A stretch of 64,000 nucleotides of DNA from NCBI RefSeq assembly GCF_048771995.1, contig NC_133030.1:58870001-58934000 (forward strand), read 5' to 3'. Position 1 is the stretch's first letter. Each line of letters starts with the position of its first letter. Below the pieces are notes generated by a model. The model was not told where the DNA came from. It saw only the letters and a list, made by a program, of their open reading frames with translations, and did not search any database. Below, one piece after another: positions 11,936 through 23,225 of the stretch. This DNA is from Taeniopygia guttata (Eukaryota; Chordata; Aves; Passeriformes; Estrildidae). The position numbers and the translations under genes were made by a program.

Positions 11936-14900
11936 AAGTGCTAGGAGAAAGACAGAGATTAGCACATTTTTCAATTCCTTGTAGCTGATGAAGTTCCAGG
12001 AGTCCCATTTCCAAATGCTGGGCTGCACATGGAGGAGGGAAATATTCCATTATCTGGCTTAATCATGTGCCCAGATTTGAGGACCAAGATAAAACTGGGC
12101 TGAGGCAGCCACTTAGCAAGCTTTGTAAAATCTAAATAGGCAACTCCAGATGCAGAATGAACTTCAAAATAAAACATTCCAGACAAGAAGGGATAAAATA
12201 TCAGTGTCATTTGAAGAAACTTGCTATGCAGGTCTCATGTGATGAGAGAATACAAACACTCTGCATAGAGTCCTGTTACATAAGACATTTAAGTATAACA
12301 CCAGAATAAACCTCAAAGTATCTTTTAGTCCTTTAGGATCGGGTCTACCTTTAGAATCCTGAAAAAAAAAAAAAGCAACAAAAAGAAAGCAGACTGCTTT
12401 TGATTTTAGTCTGAAAAAGAAAGGGTTTAGAATGAGTGGAAGAGTCTCTCTAGCTTTCTAATGTGTCTTTATGCAGATGCTGATTAATTAATTTTTCTCT
12501 GTGCTCACTACAGTAGAGATGTGCAATTGGTAGCAACATGGATTTACTTAATAGGAGAATTTCACAGTAAACAATCTGGCCTTAAAACAAACAGCAAAAA
12601 TCCCTTCTACTGTAGGATTCTCCAGTTTTTCTAGAGGTGATACCTACATTGACACTAAGCTGCACACACAGAGATCTCCACTGTCATCCATGGCATTTGG
12701 AATTTTTTTACATCACTCCCATATTGCTGTTTCAACTTCAGTTTGAAGGCTGCAAAAACCTCCAGGTTGAGCACAGCTGCTTACAGGAGCATTCCAAAGC
12801 TGGTATTTGAGTTTAATTTGTCCAGTCTTTTGCACATTGACTTAAATAGATCTTGTTGGTTGCTTTAACAATAACAATAAAAATATTGTATACTTTCACT
12901 TAAAACACTTCCCAGGTGCTCAAGAAAAGACTGGACATGGTACTCAGTGTCATGCTCTGGTTGACAAGGTGATGATGAGTCAAAAGTTGGACTCAGTAAT
13001 GTCAGAGGTCTTTCCCAAGATAACTGATTCTGTACACTGATGTCACCTCTAGGTGTTTTAGGTGTATTTTGTTTTTCATCACCCACATTATCCTTGCAAA
13101 CACTGAGCACTGGCTCAAGCCTCCACTAAGAGGATCTTTCACCTTTGCCAAAGAAATGGTGATTACTTTTGGGTAAACAGACAGTTGTGCATCTACCTCA
13201 GAGAAGCTTCAGCCAAAACATATTTATTCGATTTATTTCTGAAAACTGTAACAACATCCAGATACACACTGTCATATGGCCCCACTCCAATCCACCAGCA
13301 CAGCTGGAAGTTAGGCTGGCATTACAGAGATTAAATTTCTTTGCAGACTTTAGCCATTGCAGTAGCTGAGGCTACCAGTAGGAGAGAATTTAGATCCCAG
13401 AAAATCTACTACTACTACTATTACTATTTGGAGTTCCAGAATTATTGTTGAAGTTTTTTTTTAATGACAGCTGCTTGCTTCAATGAAGCATTTTAGGAAG
13501 TCCCTCTCCTGTTTTTCAAAGCCTGCAATTGCCCATCAGACTACAACAATGGATTTTTTCTTTTAAAGATTACACCAGCATTGTGAAACTCTGCTTACAG
13601 CTGCCTCTAAATTCTCAGGATTACTGTTTTGAAACATCACCATGCACAGAGTCAGCAGTTCTAAGTTTATTCTTAATCATGACTTCCATTTTGCATCTAT
13701 ATAATTTTATAAACAAATTACAGAACATTTGTTTTCATGACTACAATATGAAAATAACTTCTAGTTGAATGCACCCATCCTTGTGCCTAGCCAAGCCTTT
13801 GCACACTTTGCAAGGAGGACTCATGTCACTCAAAAATATCAAAAATTATCATGTCACTCAAAAGTATCAAAAATTGTCACAAATTCCACCCCCTATTCAG
13901 CTCTTGGGGTAGCTTATAAGGAGAGGCAAATTAGATGCTCATGTTACAAAAAAGTGCGACTGCAGGGAACAGTATTAAACATGTTCCTTAAACATGTTAC
14001 TGAGCAAAAATAATCTGATTAAGTTTCCCTTTGAGGTTTCTTTTGGTTTTTTTGTACCTGCTCATCAAAAAGTAGAAGAAATGCACAGAGGCAGGGTTTG
14101 TGCAGGCAGCAGAAAAGCATAGGCATTGTCACTGTCAGAAAAACCTAAATAAAATAAAATAGTTCAAACTTTACAGAAACTCCAAAATATTTATAGCCAT
14201 AGATGAGTCCTTTTAAGAAAACCACATCTGAATCATCCACAGCCTTAGCCCAACCTCAGGACAAAGAGCGCAGTGGAAGAATGAATGATAAACCAGAAAA
14301 AAAAAAGTAGAAACTAAATGTATGTATGATGACTTTAACTGTGTTGTTACCACTACAGGGGTTTTTAATCTGCGCAGAAGTATTCTTTTTCTATAATAAT
14401 TAGATCTGGGCTAATAATGACTTTTGGATTAGTCTATCAAGACATTGGTTACTCAACTGAATATTTGATTTACAGTGCAATAAGGTTTGGCTTTATTACA
14501 AAATGTTTCCTCTTTTCTTGTTAATAAGGTCGAGTGCAACACTGGAACTTCATCATCAGCTTTTCCAGTGTCCAGCCTCTTTTGGCCCATTCCTCCTTGC
14601 CAACCAACACTTTTAATATGGAAACCTTTGACAGTAAAACTCTTGATAGTAAAACCCTTTGCATCTCCATTGAAATGTTTTTTCTTCTACATAAGAGTAC
14701 TTAAATTCCTCTGGCCTTTGAGAGTCATACTACCAAACTAATTAATTCAAATTAGGTTTTTTTTTGTATTCAAAATCTTTCAAATTTCTAATTTACATTT
14801 GTTCTTGTAGAAAAGGACACTTAACTCCTTTGCCTTTCTTGAAAGAACAGTTGTGATCAACTGGAGAAATTCCAAGGAGAGTAACTCCACATTCTTCTTA

Positions 14901-17201
14901 AGCTGTTGTGGTAGATGGAGATATTTAAGGCTACAACCTTCCAAGGCTGAGTGACACAAATTCTACTGTTTTAGTGTTTATAGAAAATATTCCAGCTGAT
15001 GATTCTCAGCCCATTTGCTTTTTCTGCTGCACTGTTACCAAGCATTTCCCCACGCTGTGCCTGTTCTCAATGCTGAGATCTATGTTTATTTAGCACCCAC
15101 TTCTTTCACTCCCCTCCAATTCATAAAGATCATTGTGAATTCCAGTCCTGCCCTTGTACAGCTTAGGGTTATCTGCAGAATTAATGAACACCCTTTACAT
15201 CCCTCCATTTGAATACACTAACTCCAGATCTGCTGGAGACAGGGCACAACAAAAATCTTATCAGCAAGTTCATTTCCACATGTGTGGAATCAAACCATGA
15301 TAAGCAGTGAAGTTTACACACCATAAAATGGAGCAAGTCAACCATGAAAAATAATTTATTGCACGAATTTTCAACAGTCAATAACCTTATGTTCAGAGAT
15401 AAAGGATCATAGACATGTATTATGTGGGGAAATATTTTCTGAGCCTCCTTTTTCTGTCTCAGCCAGGACACAGCAACTTCAGTCTCCCACAAGAAACATT
15501 CACCAGGTGAATAAAGGCACCACAAGACAGCTGAAGTATCCCAGTCACTACCAGTATTCCAATATCACCTGTGCTTCTGGTCCCAGACACTTTTTATGTT
15601 CCAAGGTGTCCAAAACAAGCACTTGGTGTTACCTCTGACATTTTCATTTTGTCATTAAAATTAACATGAGTGTTTCTCCATGTGGATCCTCTAACGTTGT
15701 CTTCTCCTCTTGGGGAGAGATACTTCTGAAAGAAAATAAAGAGAAAGTTTTTTTACAAGCTTTTAAATCCATCTTCCTTCATGGGAGTTGTTCAAGTAGA
15801 ATGAACTCTATCCAGCACAGGAAATTACCTATATGAGCCCTTGAGATCCCCTCCTAGTCCCTCTCCCCATGATTTTTAAATATATTAAAAAAAAAATCTG
15901 TCTGGATTCTACAGCACACTATCATTCAAAGTATCACCTGAAATTCCAGTGATGAATATTGTACTTCAAAACTTACTCCATCTTAAAAGCTTTCTGCTCC
16001 TCCCCAACATCTTTCAGATTTTTCTGTGAATTTGACAAATGGAATACTCACAAAATATCTGAAGAGACTGCCTATGGGTATTTTTAATGCTTCAGAATTT
16101 ACTGGAAAATTCTGACAAACAGAGAACTTTTCTGATTTAGAAAGAAACTTTTTGTCCACAACAAGTGGACAAGTGAAGGGAAAATAAACAAAGTACAATA
16201 TTAAACGACCCATGGCACCTTCAATCTGACCATTTAAAATTGAATTAATTCTCACTGTCTACAAATAAAAGTGACCAGAGAATGTAATCTCGCTTCAGTA
16301 CTATGAGATGCTCCTTTGCTTCTACAAGGAGCAAATATAAATATATAACGTCACTAAAAATGTATTTTAATACATTTAAATGTATTAAATTGTATTAAAT
16401 ATGCTCCCATTACATAGAATTTACATTTAAATGTATTAAATTGTATTAAATATGCTCCCATTACATAGAATTTTGGATAGTGAATTAACTGCAGAAGATT
16501 TTTTTATACTGTGCCATGTTCTTAAACAGCTGAGAACAGCTCTGAAGCTTCTGAGTTGCAAAGCAGCTCAGTATCATCCAACATTGATGCTTCTGCAGAA
16601 AAACTCCACTGTAAGCTTTGAGCAATCTGCTTTACCACTGCTTCACAATTAAAATCACATTATTTCCAGTAACCTGAGTGAGAGCAAAGCCATTCACTCC
16701 CCTGCTGCAATTCCCAGTCCTCCCCTGACAATGTCAGATAACTTCCAGTACAGCAGAGAATGCTACTGCTGTACTGGAGCTCAGTCCATGAAACACTGCC
16801 CAGCTGAAAGTAAGGCTAGAGAGGAACCTTCCCTCCCCTCAACAAAGGTGAGGGCAGCAAGGGCTATTCTTTCCTAAGTTCACAGTTACCACAACAGGCA
16901 TCCTCTATAAGTGGGTGACTGAGCAAAAAAATCACTTTTCCCTACACAATGGAACTCCTCAAGACAAACTTGTGTTACAGAAGAATGAGACTGCTTTAAA
17001 CTGGACCAATTTTAACTCTGAAGACACTGCAATGCATTCTCTGTAGAAAAAAATTACTCTGGGGACTTTGCCATGGCGTTTCAAAGTTTCAATTTTCATG
17101 CAACAATTTGCAGGCTAAAACCAAATCTAGCTCATCAAGACATGATCCAAATATCAGCTTTAGGTTCAGAAAAACACAGCAGAGGGCTATTTAAAAACAA
17201 G
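11936..17201. other. Downstream of SNAPC1; contains its unmapped 3'UTR
   Basis: AT-rich DNA without a recognised gene. The SNAPC1 3'UTR must begin at 17201 and run toward lower coordinates. Candidate polyadenylation signals read on the minus strand are ATTAAA near 16366 and 16083, and AATAAA at 15355-15360 and 15085-15090. I cannot choose among them. A perfect 51-bp tandem duplication lies at 16371-16472. Near 13833-13880 a short unit around GTCACTCAAAA is also duplicated. Confidence 0.5.
16371..16472. repeat. Perfect 51-bp tandem duplication
   Basis: Units 16371-16421 and 16422-16472 are identical over 51 bp, beginning TACATTTAAATG and ending CATTACATAGAATT. The lack of any mismatch in AT-rich, unconstrained DNA implies a recent duplication. 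Confidence 0.97.
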
Positions 17202-17420
17202 TCACTGGTTTGCTGGAATTGCAACTGTTGTACCTCCTTCCTCTGAGTCCTCTTCTACGATTATTGGCATCCCGATATGCTGAGTTACAGCTTCCTTGGC
17301 CACTTGCATTTCACCTGCACACAGATTTTGAGGAAAAACTGTCAGCTTTTTTTTGCTTCTATATCCCTCATCCAGTACTTTAGATTGTTCACTGCTGCTC
17401 TCCTGAGATGCTGTCAAATA
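17202..17420 (-). CDS. SNAPC1: SNAPC1 probable last coding exon
   Basis: An acceptor TTTGTCTGCAG precedes 17420. The frame TAT TTG ACA GCA TCT stays open to TGA at 17202 and includes GMPIIVEEDSEEGG, which corresponds to the human tail segment SMPVITEEEENE. The reading enters in phase 0. A second possible acceptor (TCTGTGTGCAG) lies inside, just before GTGAAATGC. The 5' boundary is less certain than the stop. Confidence 0.7.
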   Translation of the reverse strand, partial: YLTASQESSSEQSKVLDEGYRSKKKLTVFPQNLCAGEMQVAKEAVTQHIGMPIIVEEDSEEGGTTVAIPANQ

Positions 17421-20400
17421 CTGCAGACAAACCCACTTTTCACAGTACCTTCCATATGGCTCACTAAGAAACCCTCAGTAACAAGTAGTTAACATTACCA
17501 ATTAAAAGCAAATTAATCACCAGCTTGGTTCAATAACTCACAATGTCCTTACTGCTCCAAAACATTTCATCTACTCTTTTATAGACAAGCAAAGGCAACA
17601 CTGCCTAATGCTCATCTTTGAAGAGGGATTAATTTCCTCAGTAACTTTTTTTTTTTCCCTAGCAGAGACTAAGCAAGTCTGAAAACTTGAGTTTGGAACT
17701 TTGAAATTAAGTTTCCATCTTCAAAATAAGGACAAGTCAAAAAATAAAGACAAGTCAAAACCATTTTGCTGTTTAAACTGTAACAAATAAGGAGTAAACA
17801 AAAAATTTAGCAGCTTCTATCAGTTGAAAAGCTGGATATCAAAAAAATAATTTCCTTAGGAAAAGTAATTTCTCAGTGATCAACAGCAAAATTTAACCCA
17901 GCTAGCAAAGCAATGGATGAACTTTTGCAACCTCCCCTGGTTCATGGATGCAATGGAGAAGCACCTCTAACTTCTGAAGAACCTCTCCTTGCTGGCTGTG
18001 GTCTCCTGCTGGGCTTTTTACTTCGACTTGGAGACTTCCCACAACTGGATCCTGGTTCAGAGGATTCCAACTGCACTTGACGATGTCTCCTGGATTTGGA
18101 AACCTGAATGACACAAAAAAAAGCTGAACTTCTACAGCCAGATCTTGCTGTGGGTCACCTGACAAACCAGCAGGGACCAAAGCATCACCTTGATGTCAGG
18201 GTGGAAAAGGGATAGAAGGGGAAAGAGTGAAGGAGGGCTCCGACTAGTTGCTGTTCTTCAGCTTTAACAGGACAATGCTTTTCTATGATTTAATGGGTGT
18301 ATAACTTAAAATGCAGATAATGAAGCATTCATTAATTCCCAATCCATTCTCTGTTACTACCAAGCCACACCATGCTGCATCCCCCTACACAAAAGAAACA
18401 CTTCCAAAAACTGCTGCTCTGTAAAGCCTCCTTACCACCTTATTTTGCTTAAGTGCCTAGAAAACATCACTGAACATTCATGAGTCTGGACTGTTATAAA
18501 ACCCAGAGCTGTGTTTCATTTAATGACATGTTTTTTGATATGAGATTTTAATAAAGAGAAAGTTGAGATGTTTCTCATAGGACTGCTGAGAAAAAGACAA
18601 ACCAACAATATTATTTTAAGGGAGAAGCTACTGAAACAAAGTTTTCAAGAATTTGCAACTGACTTTAAATTCCTAAGTCTCATCTTCACAGGCATCTTCC
18701 AAAATTGCAATATCTAAGATACAAAGAATCTGAGCAATTAAACCCTCATGTATTTTTATACATCTTCTTAAAATTCCATCTACTTAAACACAGAGTAGAT
18801 ATTAAAAGATACCCTGTAAAGGAAAATCCCCCAAGCACAGACCTTATCTGCATTGTTCCATATATCTAAGAAGACTAAGAGTTTTGGGTTTCCCTGCTGT
18901 GTTAGGGAAACTAAAACATTCCAAAAACTGAATTACAGACATTTACATTAAACTGGTACTTAAAACTGTTCTTGAAAAATAAATACATCCCCATTATCAA
19001 TTTTCATACCTACCTCAACAACTGCAGAATAAGACTTGTATTTGATTCTTGCCAGGGCACTTGCTCTTTCAGAACCCTGTAAAGAAACAAGAGTCCAGTC
19101 AGAAATGATTCTTATTCTATTACACCAGTACTGAAATATTACATCAGGCAACCACTTGAGCAGTATCTCACTACAGCTGTAACTCTATAATTAGTTCTAC
19201 ATAATTTCCATGCCACCAAAATGGTACTTAAAGGAAAAAAAAATAATTAAAAAGATTTGGTTGCCTTCACTGTTACAAAGCCCAGGAAGAGAAAAATCAA
19301 ATTTGAAACTTCACATCTTACTCAAATTCAAAGCAGACAATTGAGACAACATGAGACAATTCTGTAGCATAAAAAATGAATATTGCCTTAAGCTGATATT
19401 CCAGGAGGAGGTGTAAAGAAGTTTGGCTGAGAAAATACAGATCTTTTCCCTTCTTACCTGAGACAGACTTTTTATGGAGATCATGTAAGAGCTGTCACAG
19501 CAGTAAATGCTCACAGCTCAACAGAAAACAATGTGAGTTAAAAACAAAACCACGGAACCAGCCCCACCAGCTGTCCTTGGAATTTATTTTGGCACTATCA
19601 AACTTTGGCCTACACTGCTTAGCCTGAGATCCGAAGTCAAAAAAACGAACAGATTTGGCCTCCGCAATGCAGCAAAGTTTCCTTACCTCTGGTTCTAGGA
19701 AAGTCTGTTCTTTCTTTTTGTTTTCTGTTTCATTAGTTACTTCAGTATTTTGGAGTAATTTCTGTGGGGTAGAAAAGTGTTTTTCTTTAAACATCTGTGA
19801 TATACAAGAAAGCTAAAATCCAAGAACTGTAAAAAACAAAGCAAGTATTTACACACATGCCCATTTTCTACATCTACCTTACACTGTGGCCATTCTTTGA
19901 TCCAGGAATGCATTACAGAGGTATTTCATGAGGTCAGACCTTCTGGGCTTCCCTCTCAGCAGCCAGTTGTGGTATCCCAGAGGCAAGACCACCCACAAAG
20001 TCCTTTCTCCCATACCACACCCCTGCCTCAGGTTTCACACAGTGCATGCCTTCAGTGTCACAGTTCCTTCTCTTTCTATCTCAGATGTACCAGCTCAGTG
20101 GTAATCACTCCAAGAAATCCAGCTCCTACACATTCACTCAACCTGCTAAGGCACCACAGCATAGTGGTTGGTAGTACCTACCATTCTGTTCTGCTGCCAT
20201 TCCTGATGTTCCAAGGTTATGTCTTTGAGAGTGACCACAAAGTCATCTTTTATCAAGCTCAGGGCCTTGTCTGGCTGGGATTTGTCAGCTGAAATGACAC
20301 ACTTCATTTTCTGATAGTGGTCGTGAATATTCATCAGCTCCTGAAATTATTTTTAAAAAGTGTCTTTCAGGAAAAAGAAATATTCCAGCAGCAAAGCAAT

Positions 20401-23179
20401 AATAGTCCTCAATGTACAAACACGGGGTTATAGAAACCATTCTAAGGAGATCATTAGACCAGGAGGAATGTTAGAAACTGATTCTGGTTAGATTATTTGA
20501 GTTTTAGAGCCAAGGAATCCTGCTAACCAGAACAGGCCCATCAAATAAGCTAAAGAAGAAAGAGTATCTTACATTATTTAAACTAAGAAGGTTATTCAGG
20601 ACCACTGTTCATACATGGTTCATTCTGATACTGTGGTTTATTTTCATCTCTTTGGATGAAAATAAACATTTTCCTTTACTTCACAGATTTCTGTACCACT
20701 GCAGTCAACCTTACTGATACACATTTGCCAGCAATAAATGAAAAAACCTGCAAAGAAAGTTCTATCACAGAGTGATATAAGAATCTTTATGCTTGATATG
20801 AGAACCTTTACTTGGCTTGAATTACTCAGGTTTTTATCAAATGCATCATATAATAAAAATCAAATGCATTTTATCAAATGCATCATATAATAAAAAAAAT
20901 CTTAATGTTTGAAAGGAGAAATAAAGGTGAGAGAAGGCTATGAACTTGCAGATAAGTAAATTCATATTATCACAAGTATCAAGCCTCCAGTTGCAACCTG
21001 CAGACACATCAAAACAAACTTACTTCCCCCATTTTCCATTTTTCTTTAGGTGACAATTAACCATTTACACCCTTTTACATCTTACTGAGGCAAAATCACA
21101 AAACATTAGAGCATATTTCAGTATTGGAAAAGGTACCACAATTCTTCCAAACTAAATGCCACATTTCTGAGTGTCTGGTAAAATTACCTTAAGTCTGCAT
21201 TCCACAAAAGGACAAGACTGCTGATTAGAGAAGTTACAGCTCTTGGACAACAGAGAAATTAAAACAAAACAAACTCCATTGATTAATCTGTACTTTAAAG
21301 GTTACTGTACCTCCAATACATCATTAGTGATAAGGCTGTTTACTCTGTCACTCGGGTCCTTAAATTCTTCTTTAATATAAATTTCCTCACTCTTCTTCTT
21401 AGTTCTGTAGGTCAGCTAAAATAAGAGGAAATGTTTGTAACCTAAAAGAAAACTTTAAAAGGCACCTCCTCTTGAGAATCCCTACTGCCTATCCAAATCA
21501 GGAGATGGGAGATACTGAAAGGCATAAAAACACATAAAACAACAGCTTTGCTGTCACATGCTCAGAGGCAGCACTTTTCACAAATTATTCTCTAGTTAAG
21601 AATTTAATCCAGCACCTAGACTAATTTCTCCAACTGGTAAGACATCTCAAATCCATTAAAAACGTTGGACACTGAAAAAATATTTTCAGGTGAGAAGCAT
21701 TCAAACATCCTCTAAGCTCTTCATCACCTACCTATGTAAAGCCACACATCTTGCATTTTAACACAGCCTCGAGGCTGAGCTAACCACAAGTGCTGTTGAA
21801 CTGTCAGGCATTGAAAGATGAGAGTATTTTATTTAAAAATGTAAGTCATTAATGTATTAACTCACTGGCTTTGGCATTGCTGTGAAATGGAAAGCTCTGG
21901 CAAGCCGCAGCTTCCTAAAGATAAAGGCTGCATCATAGTGCTGGGAGTCAAGCAGATCCAGCTGGAATTTCTGGATTTCAGGCCAATCCTTGAGTGCAAT
22001 TCTGATCTGCAACAGAAGAGTTACATGCTGTTAAACCAATACTTCAACCATAAAAATTAACTGAACTGACTACTGTGACAACACCTGGATGTCCAGAGCT
22101 GCAGAAAGGATCCCACTATAACATGCATTATTTCCATCATCATTTTATGCACCTAAGATTATTATTATGGCACTTTCTTTGACAGTGACATGGAACACAA
22201 GTCGTTTCTGACATTTGGAAACATTCATTCTTCACATTCTGAAGTGTGTGAAAAACAGTCTGCACCTAGGATATTCCCCTTCACTAGTGATTAGGAAACA
22301 ATGCTCATACCAGGTCGTGCTGCCACTGAAATGCCCATAAATGTTCTCTTTCCCTTATTTCTTCCTTTCTCTCCTGTCACATCCACTCTGCCCACTTCCC
22401 TTTCTCTCTGCTTAACTTTCTGGCTAACTCGTGTACCCTCTTACAGCTGCTACCCAGCAGTGGCTTTAAAATTGCGTAAATTCATCTTCATTAAAAGTTA
22501 TTGATTCCTCTGAGGTCAAAATATGAGACACCATGGCATCATTGTAGACTACTCCAAATTCAGTTTGTTATTTAAAGAATTTGGACTCGATTTTGCATGT
22601 GCACTCAACACATACCACAAAGTTCCTAAGCAAGCCACTGCTCCTTGCACTGAGTTTGTAATTCCTTTAGATATTGGTCTCCTATCCTAAAGGCAGCAAG
22701 GAGAGTGTCATTCAGGCACTCACCCTCTCAACCTATTCATTAATTCCTTTTCTGGTTAATTGGAAGTGGAAATTCAGTCTCCATTCTGTTGGAGTTCTAA
22801 AGAGTAACTCAGGCTGTAATGGGGTTCACCCTACAGCTGATGAACACATTCTCTGTCTCTGCCTTTTCCAATAGCTTCCACTCTGGCTTTAAGTATTTTT
22901 ATCTTAAGAAAGCAGGAGGAAATGCCCTAACCATTTATGATGACAAAGCAGACAGCAGTTTACCACATATCTTATGTCTAGTATCTCCTGAGAATAAAAC
23001 CTCAGGAACAATTACCTTTTGTTTTGGCTGACAAAGCTGGGCATTATAGAGCCCATACAGAAGGTACAGAGCACCAACTCGGATCTGGAAGGAGTAGGGA
23101 GGAAAGAAGTACTGCTGGGCCAGATCCAGAGTCTTCTTTGTGAGCTTATTCCTCTCCAAAGCTCTCATTCTACCACTAA

Positions 23180-23225
<46 letters not shown>

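Noticed and set aside
17902-18180. 92-codon frame across SNAPC1 exon 8 (starts MVPAGLSGD-like)
   Set aside because: It is in the wrong frame. The SKSRRHRQ frame that matches human SNAPC1 is the one in phase with exon 7.
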